Assembly (NCBI GenBank): GCA_963749515.1
Contig: CAVVMR010000001.1
Location: 186,001 to 250,000 of the forward strand
Direction of reading: 5' to 3'
DNA length: 64,000 nucleotides
Source of the DNA: Gaiellasilicea sp963749515
GTDB lineage: Bacteria; Actinomycetota; Thermoleophilia; Gaiellales; Gaiellaceae
The notes under the pieces are model-generated. The model made no database searches, was not told the origin of the DNA, and was given only the letters and a program-made list of their open reading frames with translations. Positions 16,674 to 24,199 of this stretch are shown here, one piece after another. Positions within the stretch are counted from its first letter, which is position 1. Every line of letters begins with the position of its first letter. The position numbers and the translations under genes were made by a program.

Positions 16674-17888
16674 ATGATTGGTTTCGTGACGGAAGCCGTC
16701 CCGCCGCTCGGTCTGGCGCGCTATCGCGCTCTGTTCCACGTTCCTCACGTCAGGCGGCTCGTCCTGAGTGGACTCCTTGCGCGCCTGCCGATGGGGATGA
16801 TCGGGCTGGCCCTGTTGCTGCTCGTGCGCGAGAACGGCGGCAGCTACTCGGCGGCCGGCGCGGTCTCCGGTGCGTACTTCGTCGCCACCGCGATCGGAGC
16901 GCCGATCGCGGGGCGCCTCGTCGACCGGCGCGGCCAGACGCGGATCCTGCTTCCTCGCGCTGTCATCTTCCCGGCGCTCCTGTTCGCGGTCTGCGGGCTG
17001 GCGCTGCTCGATGCGCCCCTCGCGGCGGTCGCGGTGTGTGCAGGCGCGGCCGGGGCGCTGATGCCACCGGTCGGTGCGTCGCTGCGGGCGCTGTGGCCGC
17101 GGATGTTCGTCGACGCGGAGCTGCGCGCTGCCGCGTACGCGCTGGAGGCCTCGTTGCAGGAGATCACCTTCATCGCCGGGCCTCTGCTCGTCGCGCTCCT
17201 CACCGCAGCGGCCTCGCCCGTTCTCGCCCTCGCCGTCGCGGCAGTGATCGGCGGGCTCGGAACGACGCTCATCGCGTTCGCACCGCCGGTGCGCGCATGG
17301 CGTCCGGACGAGAGGCATGCCGGCTCGATCCTGGGGGCGCTCGAGTCACGCGGCGTGATGACGATCATCACACTCTCCGTGTGTCTCGGCGTCGGGTTCG
17401 GCGCGACCGAGGTCGGATTCCCGGCCTTCGCCGAGGATCACGGCGGGGCCGAGCTCGGGAGCATTCCCCTGGCGCTGTTCGCCGCCGGCAGCCTTGTCGG
17501 CGGGCTCATCGCCGGCGCGCACGTGACCATCTCGCCGGTGCGCCTGCTGCGTCTCTCGGCGTGGCTGCTCGTGCTCGGGATCGCGCTGCCGCTCCTTGCA
17601 TGGTCGCTCCCGAGCATGGCGGTGCTCGCCTTCGTCGCCGGCGTGCCGATCGCGCCCGTCGTGATGGCCGCCTACGGGCTGATCGACGCGGTCGCGAAGC
17701 GCGGCACCGCGGCGGAGGCGTTTGCCTGGATCACCACCGCCGTGTTCGTCGGCTTCTCCGTCGGGATGGCGCTCGGCGGGACGCTCATCGACGCCTTCGG
17801 CGTCCGGGCCTCGTTCGGGTTCGCGGTGGCGGCCATGTCTCTCGGCGCGATCCTAGTGGCCGCTGGGCCGGGGCTCGAAGAGGCTTAG
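16674..17888 (+). CDS. MFS transporter
   Basis: The 404-residue permease has about twelve membrane helices. The inter-helix loop GRLVDRRGQTRILLPR (about residues 80-95) is the MFS motif A region. ALRAAAYALEASLQEITFIAGPLLVAL in the middle resembles drug or sugar-efflux members. The substrate is unknown. ATG 16674 begins inside the short divergent gap with xseA; GTG 16686 is a possible alternative. A 7-bp GC hairpin (17888-17903) and a copy of the window's double-hairpin repeat follow the stop. Confidence 0.85.
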   Translation: MIGFVTEAVPPLGLARYRALFHVPHVRRLVLSGLLARLPMGMIGLALLLLVRENGGSYSAAGAVSGAYFVATAIGAPIAGRLVDRRGQTRILLPRAVIFPALLFAVCGLALLDAPLAAVAVCAGAAGALMPPVGASLRALWPRMFVDAELRAAAYALEASLQEITFIAGPLLVALLTAAASPVLALAVAAVIGGLGTTLIAFAPPVRAWRPDERHAGSILGALESRGVMTIITLSVCLGVGFGATEVGFPAFAEDHGGAELGSIPLALFAAGSLVGGLIAGAHVTISPVRLLRLSAWLLVLGIALPLLAWSLPSMAVLAFVAGVPIAPVVMAAYGLIDAVAKRGTAAEAFAWITTAVFVGFSVGMALGGTLIDAFGVRASFGFAVAAMSLGAILVAAGPGLEEA

Positions 17889-17956
17889 GGCCGCTTGCGG
17901 CCCCTTTAGGGGTCTTTCGCGCGGACACCGGCTTTGCCGGTGTTCTTGCGCAAAAA
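17888..17956 (+). repeat. double-hairpin repeat, copy A
   Basis: Copy A begins with GGGCCGC-TT-GCGGCCC, overlapping the MFS stop. Then comes the conserved box at 17903-17923 (CCTTTAGGGGTC, one extra T, CGCGCG). Next is a hairpin ACACCGGC-TTT-GCCGGTGT (17925-17943) enclosed by GCGC...TTGCGCAA. Copies B (20250-20318) and C (23222-23280) share the box but have different stem sequences. This copy lies between convergent genes and could act as a terminator. Confidence 0.75.
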
Positions 17957-18160
17957 TCAGAGAAGGATTTCCGCGGCCGTGCTGGGGTCGCAGCCTTGGC
18001 TGACGAGCTCGACCGCCTCGTGCAGGTCGGCGTCGAGCGCCGCGGCGAGCTTCTCCGCGAGCGGCAGCGGATAACCGGCCTCGATCAGGACGTGCAGGCG
18101 CCAGGACTCCACCTTCGCCCGCTCGCTGTGCCGGTCGATCAGCTCTGTTGCATCGGTCAT
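17957..18160 (-). CDS. small helical protein of unknown function
   Basis: The product has 67 residues. No family is recognised. It is acidic and fully helical in appearance, with SWRLHVLIEAGYPLPLAEKLAAALDADLHEAVELVSQG as its core and hydrophobic residues spaced three to four apart. There is no signal or membrane segment. Its codon use matches the neighbours. The stop abuts the A-run of repeat copy A. No clear promoter or ribosome site precedes ATG 18160. Confidence 0.65.
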   Translation of the reverse strand: MTDATELIDRHSERAKVESWRLHVLIEAGYPLPLAEKLAAALDADLHEAVELVSQGCDPSTAAEILL

Positions 18161-18209
18161 CGGTCGCGTGTTCGTGCTGCAGGAGACGTTCCCTGCGTGG
18201 ACTTGTTAG

Positions 18210-19352
18210 TCAGACCTGACGGAGGCGAGTGGCCTCGTCCACGCGGCGCGCGAGCTCCGCGAGCCGCTCGGCGAGCGCAGCGCGCTCCGCCTCGGCCTCG
18301 GCGACGAACGCGCCAAGCGTGCGTCGGAGATCGGCATCTGCGGCGGCAATCCGTTCCCCGAATGACGAGGCCAGCTCGTCCTGCTGGCGTTCGAACGCGG
18401 ATTGCGCCTGTCGCTGCCGGGCCTCGAGTCGCTGCTGGCCGGCATCGCCGATCTGCGCGAGCCGCTCGGCGAAGAGCGTGTCGGCCTGGCGCACGAACAT
18501 GTCGACGGCGCGGTCGAGCTCGCGCGAGAGTCGAACCGCCGCCTCTTCGCGCGCGGCGCGCATCGTCGACTCGAACTGCACGCCGGCCGCCTCTGCGTAG
18601 CGCTCGGCCTCGCGTGCGATCACGCGCTGCAGGTGCTCCACCTGGCGCCGCTCGATGTCCGCAAACGACATCTCGATCCGGCTCGCCGCCTCGGTCTCTC
18701 CGCGCTCGACCTGCTCCATGAGACCCTGCTCGCGCCGCCGCAGCCGGTCGGCGATCTCCTCGATCACCCGCCGCCGCTCGGCCGTGTGCGCCTCGAGCTC
18801 CTCCAGCGCCTCGGAGACGGCGGCCTGCGCCGAGCGCTCGAGCTCCTCGCGCAGGCGGACCACCGATGCCCGCTGCTCGTCCGAGGTCGCGACGAGCTCT
18901 GAGGCCTCGGTCTCGATCCGGGCTTCCGCGTCGGCGATCAGCTGCTTCTGGCGCTGCTCGAGCCGTCGCAGGTCGGTCTCCAGGCTCTGCTGCGCGCGAT
19001 CGAGGTCGTCCCCCCAGGTGCGCAGCCGTTCGTCGACCCGGCGCGCTGCGACCGAGAGCGCCTCGGCGAGCTCCACCCCCGCGGCGCGCTCCCGCTCCGC
19101 GAATTCGCGGCGCCGCTCGTCGGCGATCTTTCGCTCCTCCTCGACGAGCGACGAGAGCGCGTCTGCGCGCATCCTGGCGAGACGCGACTTCAGCTCTTCC
19201 GCGGCCGACGCGGTCTCCTCGGCGACGAGTGTGTGCAGGCGTGTGAGGGCCTCGTCGGTGGGATCGCTGCGGCGTGCACGTGCCACCACGATCGCGAGCA
19301 GCGCCAGCGCGAACGCCAGCACGGCCAGCGCGAGTGCAACCCGTTCGACCAC
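18210..19352 (-). CDS. membrane-anchored long coiled-coil protein
   Basis: The 380-residue protein has one N-terminal hydrophobic helix (about residues 3-25). The rest is an almost unbroken charged heptad pattern rich in Glu, Arg, Ala and Gln, so it should project a long coiled coil into the cytoplasm. No catalytic motif is seen. By architecture it could be a structural or cell-division scaffold, but the function is unknown. GTG 19352 is supported by TACGAT (minus, 19364-19359) six bases upstream, mirrored by the TACGAT of the divergent gene. Confidence 0.75.
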   Translation of the reverse strand: MVERVALALAVLAFALALLAIVVARARRSDPTDEALTRLHTLVAEETASAAEELKSRLARMRADALSSLVEEERKIADERRREFAERERAAGVELAEALSVAARRVDERLRTWGDDLDRAQQSLETDLRRLEQRQKQLIADAEARIETEASELVATSDEQRASVVRLREELERSAQAAVSEALEELEAHTAERRRVIEEIADRLRRREQGLMEQVERGETEAASRIEMSFADIERRQVEHLQRVIAREAERYAEAAGVQFESTMRAAREEAAVRLSRELDRAVDMFVRQADTLFAERLAQIGDAGQQRLEARQRQAQSAFERQQDELASSFGERIAAADADLRRTLGAFVAEAEAERAALAERLAELARRVDEATRLRQV

Positions 19353-19358
19353 GTTCGC

Positions 19359-19378
19359 ATCGTAGTCCGGCCTACGAT
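19359..19378. promoter_or_regulatory. symmetrical divergent -10 boxes
   Basis: A perfect inverted repeat, ATCGTAG-tccggc-CTACGAT, spans 19359-19378. It contains TACGAT on each strand, each exactly 6 nt before the start codon of its gene (GTG 19352 minus, ATG 19385 plus). Both promoters are thus identical at the -10 and back to back. Confidence 0.6.
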
Positions 19379-19384
19379 GACGCG

Positions 19385-19918
19385 ATGGCGCTCGCCGACG
19401 AGCTCGAGCGGATCGCTGCAGTCTCCGGCGCGAATGCGGTTCTCGCTGCGGAGGCCCATCCCGGCGACAGGATCTACATCTGTTCGTTCGACGAGGCCGA
19501 CGGAGCGCGCACATGGCTCGCGTACGACGCCGAGAGCGAGCCGGTCGACGACCGGCTGCGTGTTCGGGACGCGGTCTCGATCATCGCGCTGTGCGAGCTC
19601 GCGGCCGAGACGGCGGCCGGCGGCGACCTCGACGAGCTGCGCTCGCAGCTGGCAGCGCTAAGGGTGACCGAGAATCCTCCCGGCATCGAGGACGCGGAAG
19701 AAGCGTCACTCGAGCTTCAGCACGTGCTCGGCGCGCCACCCGTGCTCGCAACACCGGCTCGGCTCGACGAGATCGGCAGTGCGACCCGGAAGCTCGAGGT
19801 CGCGCTCGGAAGCGCGGTGCACGGCTCGCCGTTCGCCGAGGCGATGAAGGGTGCGAGCGACCTCGTCGAAGCGCTCTTCGGCGAAATCGAACGCGGCTAC
19901 AGGACCGACCTCCGGTAG
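19385..19918 (+). CDS. hypothetical protein
   Basis: The product is 177 residues with no family I recognise. It is acidic and soluble. It opens with ALADELERIAAVSGANAVLAAE, has an IYICSFDEADGARTWLAYD strand-rich segment with a lone cysteine, and ends in a helical segment with ALFGEIERGYRTDLR. ATG 19385 lies 6 nt after TACGAT (19373-19378), so the mRNA is probably leaderless. Ten bases separate it from the next hypothetical gene, whose own -10 overlaps this stop codon. Confidence 0.72.
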   Translation: MALADELERIAAVSGANAVLAAEAHPGDRIYICSFDEADGARTWLAYDAESEPVDDRLRVRDAVSIIALCELAAETAAGGDLDELRSQLAALRVTENPPGIEDAEEASLELQHVLGAPPVLATPARLDEIGSATRKLEVALGSAVHGSPFAEAMKGASDLVEALFGEIERGYRTDLR

Positions 19919-19927
19919 CCTTGGAGC

Positions 19928-20224
19928 ATGGAAGGTGGCGGCTTTGGTTTCCCGTTCGGCGGTGACCCGGAGGATCTGCTCCGAGGGATCCAGGAGTTCG
20001 CCGCCCAGCAGGCCGAGACGGTGCAGGAGGCGCAGCGCGAGCAGTTCGCGACGCTGACGCTGAACACCGCCGTCGAGCTCACGTCGGCTGCGCTGAAGCA
20101 GGTGCAGCCGAGCGGCAGCATCGACGAGCAGGCCGTCGCGTTGCGCGACGCCATGCGCGTGCTCTTCCCGGAAGCCGTCGCGCTCGTCTCTGCAGCGCGG
20201 CAAGGCTTCATGCGCGAACGCTAA
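19928..20224 (+). CDS. hypothetical protein
   Basis: The product is 98 residues. A glycine/phenylalanine-rich opening (EGGGFGFPFGGDPEDLLRGI) precedes two amphipathic helices rich in Gln, Ala and Glu. No family is recognised. TAGCCT (19916-19921), whose first three bases are the stop of the preceding gene, lies 6 nt before ATG 19928. This gene may therefore be transcribed both with its neighbour and from its own leaderless promoter. Confidence 0.68.
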   Translation: MEGGGFGFPFGGDPEDLLRGIQEFAAQQAETVQEAQREQFATLTLNTAVELTSAALKQVQPSGSIDEQAVALRDAMRVLFPEAVALVSAARQGFMRER

Positions 20225-20249
20225 GCCCGATGTTCGAGCGCGCGGGGCC

Positions 20250-20318
20250 GCGAACCGACCTCCTTTAGGGGTCTTCGCGCGATGAGCATCCGCTTCTGCG
20301 GATGGTCATCTTGCGCAA
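20250..20318 (+). repeat. double-hairpin repeat, copy B
   Basis: Hairpin 1 is GCGAA / GACC-CC / TTTA / GG-GGTC / TTCGC (20250-20278, one bulged T). The conserved box CCTTTAGGGGTCTTCGCGCG occupies 20262-20281. Hairpin 2 pairs GATGA-g-CATCCGC (20281-20293) with GCGGATG-g-TCATC (20298-20310). GCGC and TTGCGCAA flank it. The element ends 5 nt before the -10 box TAGGCT of the proline dehydrogenase gene. Confidence 0.75.
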
Positions 20319-20337
20319 ACAAATAGGCTCTCCCGCC

Positions 20338-21246
20338 GTGTCCCTGCTCGACCGTGCCGTCGTCACGCTGCTTCCGGCCGTCCCGAGACGCGTCGTGCAG
20401 AAGCTCTCCGCGCGGTACATCGCAGGGTCCTCTCTCGACGATGCCCGCCGGGTGGTCGCCGCGCTCAATGCCGACGGCAAGCTCGCGACCGTCGACGTGC
20501 TGGGCGAGGAGGTCTCCGACGAGACCGAGGCCGCGGCGATCGCGGCGGAGTACGTCGCGGCGCTCGACGTCTTCGAGCGGGACGACCTCGATGCGAACGT
20601 CAGCGTCAAGCCGACCGGGCTCGGCCTGAAGCTCGATTACGAGCTCTGCAAGCGAAACGTCGAGGCGGTGATCGCCGCGGCGGAGCCGACGAACCGCTTC
20701 GTGCGCATCGACATGGAGGACTCGTCCACGACCGACGACACGCTGCGGCTCGTCCGTGAGCTGCGCGACGAGGGGCATGGACGTGTCGGGCCGGTCCTCC
20801 AGGCGTCGCTCAAGCGAACGGTCGCCGATGCGGCCTCGCTTGCCGGGGCGAGCGTCCGGCTCTGCAAGGGGATCTACATCGAGCCCGAGTCGATCCAGTT
20901 CCGCGACGACCAGGCGGTGCGCGCCAGCTTCGTCCAGACGCTGGAGGCGCTGCTGGACGGCGGCTGCTACGCGGCGATCGCCACGCACGACCAGTGGCTC
21001 GTCGACCAGTCGCTTCGCCTCCTCCGCGAGCGGAGCCTGCAGCCGGACCGGTACGAGTTCCAGATGCTTCTGGGCGTGCGGCCCGAACTGGGCGACCGGC
21101 TTGTCGCCGACGGTCACCGTCTGCGCATCTACGTGCCCTACGGCCGCCAGTGGTACGAGTACTCGCTTCGGCGGCTGCAGGAGAACCCGAAGATCGCCGG
21201 CTACGTAGCCGGCGATCTCGGACGTTCGCTGTTTCGGAGGCGGTAG
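20338..21246 (+). CDS. proline dehydrogenase
   Basis: The 302-residue monofunctional flavoenzyme oxidises proline to pyrroline-5-carboxylate. It shows the NVSVKPTGLGL strand, VRIDMEDSSTTDDTL, VGPVLQASLKRT, RLCKGIYIEP and the terminal LRIYVPYGRQWYEYSLRRLQENP, all typical of the PRODH barrel and its flavin and substrate sites. Size matches Thermus-type enzymes. GTG 20338 is set by TAGGCT (20324-20329) 8 nt upstream. No P5C dehydrogenase is adjacent. Repeat copy B lies directly upstream and may influence expression. Confidence 0.92.
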   Translation: MSLLDRAVVTLLPAVPRRVVQKLSARYIAGSSLDDARRVVAALNADGKLATVDVLGEEVSDETEAAAIAAEYVAALDVFERDDLDANVSVKPTGLGLKLDYELCKRNVEAVIAAAEPTNRFVRIDMEDSSTTDDTLRLVRELRDEGHGRVGPVLQASLKRTVADAASLAGASVRLCKGIYIEPESIQFRDDQAVRASFVQTLEALLDGGCYAAIATHDQWLVDQSLRLLRERSLQPDRYEFQMLLGVRPELGDRLVADGHRLRIYVPYGRQWYEYSLRRLQENPKIAGYVAGDLGRSLFRRR

Positions 21247-21250
21247 ACCG

Positions 21251-21538
21251 TTACGGAAGCGGTGGACCCGGCGCGACCTCGTCCTCCTCGACCACGGTCG
21301 TCGCGCGGCGGCGAGGTGTCGCCACACGACGGACGGGGCCGCCTTCGACGTAGGCCGCACGGCGCTGGAAGCCGCCCCAGCTCGACCAGAAGATCATCGA
21401 GATCACGAGGCCGAGGAGGCCGATGATCAAGAGGATGACGCCGATCGCGTTGATGTCGAGGCCCTCGGCATTCGCCGTGACGCCCCACGTCAAGATCGCG
21501 CCGACTGCAATCAACAAGATGCTCACTGATATTCCCAT
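21251..21538 (-). CDS. DUF6458-like small membrane protein
   Basis: The product has 95 residues. Two hydrophobic helices (about residues 3-22 and 31-50) are linked by a short polar turn (NAEGLDINAIG), followed by WSSWGG and a basic then acidic cytoplasmic tail. The MGISVSILLIAVGAILTWGV opening fits DUF6458 membrane proteins of Actinobacteria, whose function is unknown. AAGGGG about 15 nt upstream of ATG 21538 is a weak ribosome site. Its stop lies close to that of the convergent proline dehydrogenase gene. Confidence 0.7.
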   Translation of the reverse strand: MGISVSILLIAVGAILTWGVTANAEGLDINAIGVILLIIGLLGLVISMIFWSSWGGFQRRAAYVEGGPVRRVATPRRRATTVVEEDEVAPGPPLP

Positions 21539-21567
21539 GCACCCGTTGTCCCCTTGCGAAGCGCTTT

Positions 21568-22182
21568 CTAAGCGTCGCGCTTCTCCGCGGCCAGCACGAG
21601 GTGGCCCGGCACCTTCGCATCCTTGCCCGGCCACTCCTCGAGCCCGCGCAGCGCCAGCCCGGCACCCGCCACCGCGGTGACCACCTCGCCGAGCACCGGC
21701 CGCGCGAAGTAGTCGTCCCGCCAGCGCCCGAACGCGTCGAGGCACAGCGCTGCCGGGTGCTCGTCGTGGAGAAGGAGCACCCCGCCGCTCCGGAGCGCAG
21801 CGGCGACGCCGGCGGCCCACGCGTCGACGTCCCGGAGGCGTGCGAGCGAGCCGTAGCCCAGGTAGACCAGATCCCAGCGGCCGAGCAGAAGCTCAGGTGG
21901 TAGCGCGTGCACGTCGGCGTGCACCCACGGCAGCTCCGGCAGCCGCCGCCGCGCGGCGTCGATCGCGCCCTCGTCGTCGTCGACACCCGTGACGAGGGCT
22001 CCCAGCTCGGTCAGGTCGAGCGTCTCGCGGCCGCTGCCGCAGAGGAGATGGAGGACACGGCTGCCCTTGGCACCCTGGAGCCGCTCCCGGATCCGGTCGG
22101 GCATCCCGGGTGTCGCGAGCACGTTCTCCGCCGTGCGGTGAGCGTCGTCGAACGCGCGTCGGTTGTGGTCGGTGGGCTCCAT
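21568..22182 (-). CDS. class I SAM-dependent methyltransferase
   Basis: The 204-residue protein has a Rossmann methyltransferase core: VLHLLCGSGRETLDLTELGALVTGVDDDEGAIDAA (SAM glycine loop and the acidic residue that binds ribose), then WDLVYLGYGSL and GGVLLLHDEHP. The substrate is unknown. ATG 22182 starts one base after the FabL-like gene stop, so it belongs to the three-gene operon 23192-21568. Confidence 0.85.
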   Translation of the reverse strand: MEPTDHNRRAFDDAHRTAENVLATPGMPDRIRERLQGAKGSRVLHLLCGSGRETLDLTELGALVTGVDDDEGAIDAARRRLPELPWVHADVHALPPELLLGRWDLVYLGYGSLARLRDVDAWAAGVAAALRSGGVLLLHDEHPAALCLDAFGRWRDDYFARPVLGEVVTAVAGAGLALRGLEEWPGKDAKVPGHLVLAAEKRDA

Positions 22183-22917
22183 CTAGGCCTTGAGCGAGAA
22201 GCCGCCGTCGACGATCAGGGTCTGGCCGCGGATCATCTCCGCCTCGTCCGAGCAGAGGAAGGTGACCGCCTCCGCGATGTCCTCCGGCTTCACGAGCCGT
22301 CCGGCCGGGTTCCGCTTCCCCATCCGGAGCATCTCCTTGCGGTTCGGAAAGTGGTCGAGCGCGCCGGTGTCGACCACTCCTCCCGACACGGCATTGGCCC
22401 GGATCCCGCGCGGCCCGAGCTCCACCGCGAGGTACCGGATGAGCGCTTCGAGCGCCGCCTTCGAGGTGCCGACGAGCGTGTAGTTCTCGAGCACCCGGTG
22501 CGCGCCGAGGCTCGAGATGCCGATGATCGACGCGCCGGGGGACATCTGAGGCGCGACGACCCGCGTGAGGGCGAGCAGGGCGCGCGTATTCGCGGTGAGC
22601 GTCCAGTCCCAGTGCTTGTCCTCCGTCTCGAGTGCGGGCCGGATCACACCCGTGGCCGCGTTGTGGACGAGGGCGTCGAGCGCCCCGAGCAACGCGACCT
22701 CCTCGAGCACGCGGCTCGAGGAGATGTTGCCGCGGATCAGGATCGGCTTCGCGCCCAGAGCCTCGAGCTCCTCGGCCGTCTTCTCGGCCGCCGCGTCGGA
22801 GCGCATGTACCCGATCGCCACCTGCGAGGCGCCGAGGGCCGCGAAGCGGAGTGCGATCGCCTTGCCGATCCCCCGTGAACCCCCCGTCACGAGCACGGAG
22901 GCCCCGGCGAACGTCAT
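22183..22917 (-). CDS. fabL: enoyl-ACP reductase, FabL-like short-chain dehydrogenase
   Basis: The 244-residue SDR has the NAD(P) loop TGGSRGIGKAIAL, VHNAATGVIRPAL and ISSLGAHRVLENYTLVGTSKAALEALIRYLAVELGP with the tyrosine/lysine pair. It ends VNAVSGG-like, then LDHFPNRKEML and MIRGQTLIVDGGFSL. The last motifs follow Bacillus FabL closely, pointing to reduction of enoyl-ACP in fatty acid elongation. Ordinary 3-oxoacyl reductases lack the HFPNR segment. ATG 22917 overlaps the upstream gene's stop (ATGA). Confidence 0.85.
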   Translation of the reverse strand: MTFAGASVLVTGGSRGIGKAIALRFAALGASQVAIGYMRSDAAAEKTAEELEALGAKPILIRGNISSSRVLEEVALLGALDALVHNAATGVIRPALETEDKHWDWTLTANTRALLALTRVVAPQMSPGASIIGISSLGAHRVLENYTLVGTSKAALEALIRYLAVELGPRGIRANAVSGGVVDTGALDHFPNRKEMLRMGKRNPAGRLVKPEDIAEAVTFLCSDEAEMIRGQTLIVDGGFSLKA

Positions 22918-23192
22918 GACCGCTTTGGCAGCGGCTCGTACGCCGGCGCAGAGCTCGGCAACTGCTCCCAGCCGATGCGCGTGCGCGACTCCTTCTCGCC
23001 GCCCTCGGCCCTCGAGGACGCATGTCCGAGGGCGTCGAGCAGCTGCATCTTCTCCTCGCCGTAGCGACGGACCGGATGGTCGGCCGGCAGGTCCTCGATC
23101 AGCTCGCGGACGCGGGCGCGCAGCTGGTAGGCGAAGTGGGGCGTCGCGGGCCCGATGAGGGCGTCGATGTCGCGGATCGAAGGCTCTGCCAT
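22914..23192 (-). CDS. hypothetical protein upstream of fabL
   Basis: The product is 92 residues. No family is recognised. An opening ALIGPATPHFAYQLRARVRELIEDLP-type helix precedes DHPVRRYGEEKMQLLDALGHASS, and the tail is proline- and charge-rich. It is soluble. TACGCT (minus, 23205-23200) is 7 nt before ATG 23192, consistent with leaderless transcription. It leads the operon with fabL and the methyltransferase, so it may work with FabL. Confidence 0.7.
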   Translation of the reverse strand: MAEPSIRDIDALIGPATPHFAYQLRARVRELIEDLPADHPVRRYGEEKMQLLDALGHASSRAEGGEKESRTRIGWEQLPSSAPAYEPLPKRS

Positions 23193-23221
23193 CTGACGAA
23201 GCGTAACGGGTCTGGATGGGA

Positions 23222-23280
23222 GCGAAGCGACCCTTTAGGGGTCTTCGCGCGGGCGCGGGCTCTGCCCGTGCCCCTGCGCA
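23222..23280 (+). repeat. double-hairpin repeat, copy C
   Basis: Hairpin 1 is GCGAA-gc-GACCC-TTTAG-GGGTC-TTCGC (23222-23248). The conserved box CCTTTAGGGGTCTTCGCGCG is at 23232-23251. Hairpin 2 pairs GGGCgCGGGC (23251-23260) with GCCCGtGCCC (23264-23273), flanked by GCGC on both sides. It lies in a divergent intergenic region, so it cannot simply be a terminator. The EamA -10 box (TAGTGT, 23289-23294) follows. Confidence 0.75.
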
Positions 23281-23301
23281 GCCAAAGATAGTGTCGGCCG
23301 G

Positions 23302-24189
23302 GTGCGCCGTCCCCTGAGTGTCGAGCTGATGCTGCTGGCGACGATCGTCCTTTGGTCGCTCAACCTCACGGTCACGCGCTACATCCTCACGCACGGGTTC
23401 CACCCGCTCGCGTACGGCACCGTCCGCTACGGCACTGCGGCGGTGATCTTCCTCGGCATCGCCTTCATCGCCGAGCGCACCCTGAAAGTGCGCCGCGCAG
23501 ACCTCGGGCTCGTCGCGCTTGCGGCGCTGTGCCTCTGGCTGAACCAGCTGGCCTTCGTCTACGCGCTGGAGAAGACGAGCGCCTCGACGATCGCCCTGAT
23601 CCTCGGCGCCACGCCGATCTTCGCCGCGCTGATCGGGATCGCGTTCGGGCTGGAGCGGCTGTCGCGGAAGTTCTGGATCGCGGCCGCGATCTCGTTCGCC
23701 GGCGTCGGGCTCGTCGCCGTCGGTGCGCCCGGCGGCCTCTCGGGCGACCTGCGCGGCAACGTGCTCGGGATCGCGACCGCTGCCACGTGGGCCGGCTACT
23801 CGGTCGTGATCGCGCCGCTGATGGAGCGCTACACCGCGTCGCAGATCAGCGCAGTCGTGCTGTCGCTCGGCTGGGTGCTGATCGCTCTCGTCGGCTTCCC
23901 CCAGACCGCCGACCAGGACTACGGGCTGGGCTGGAAGGTGTGGCTGCTGCTCGCCTTCGCGACGCTCGGCCCGCTCGTGGTGACCAACGTGCTCTGGTTC
24001 CGCTCGCTGCACAAGATCGGCGCCTCACGCGCGACGCTCGTCGGGAACCTGCAGCCGTTCGTGGCCGCGGTCTTCGCGCTCATCCTCCTGTCCGAGCGGA
24101 TGACGCTCCTGCAGGTGCTGGGCGGCATCCTGATCGGCGGCGGCATCCTGACGGCGCGGCGACGGCCGCCCGTCGCGGCCTCCGAGTAA
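23302..24189 (+). CDS. EamA (DMT superfamily) transporter
   Basis: The 295-residue protein has ten hydrophobic helices in two EamA repeats. IVLWSLNLTVTRYILTHGFHPLAYGTVRYG is at the N-terminus, ALCLWLNQLAFVYALEKTSASTIALILGATPIFAAL follows, and NLQPFVAAVFALILLSERMTLLQVLGG lies near the end. The substrate is unknown. GTG 23302 is 7 nt after TAGTGT, so the message should be leaderless. The next gene, hpd, starts 10 bases after the stop with its own -10 box. Confidence 0.87.
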   Translation: MRRPLSVELMLLATIVLWSLNLTVTRYILTHGFHPLAYGTVRYGTAAVIFLGIAFIAERTLKVRRADLGLVALAALCLWLNQLAFVYALEKTSASTIALILGATPIFAALIGIAFGLERLSRKFWIAAAISFAGVGLVAVGAPGGLSGDLRGNVLGIATAATWAGYSVVIAPLMERYTASQISAVVLSLGWVLIALVGFPQTADQDYGLGWKVWLLLAFATLGPLVVTNVLWFRSLHKIGASRATLVGNLQPFVAAVFALILLSERMTLLQVLGGILIGGGILTARRRPPVAASE

Positions 24190-24199
24190 GATCCGCCCC

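Noticed and set aside
16659..17318. Minus-strand extension of xseA over the MFS gene
   Set aside because: It has an Arg/Asp-rich shadow composition; OB-fold start and -10 box both point to ATG 16658.
22918..24012. Long minus-strand extension of the fabL frame
   Set aside because: It runs antisense through the hpothetical leader gene and the EamA gene with implausible composition; the SDR N-terminus is clear at 22917.
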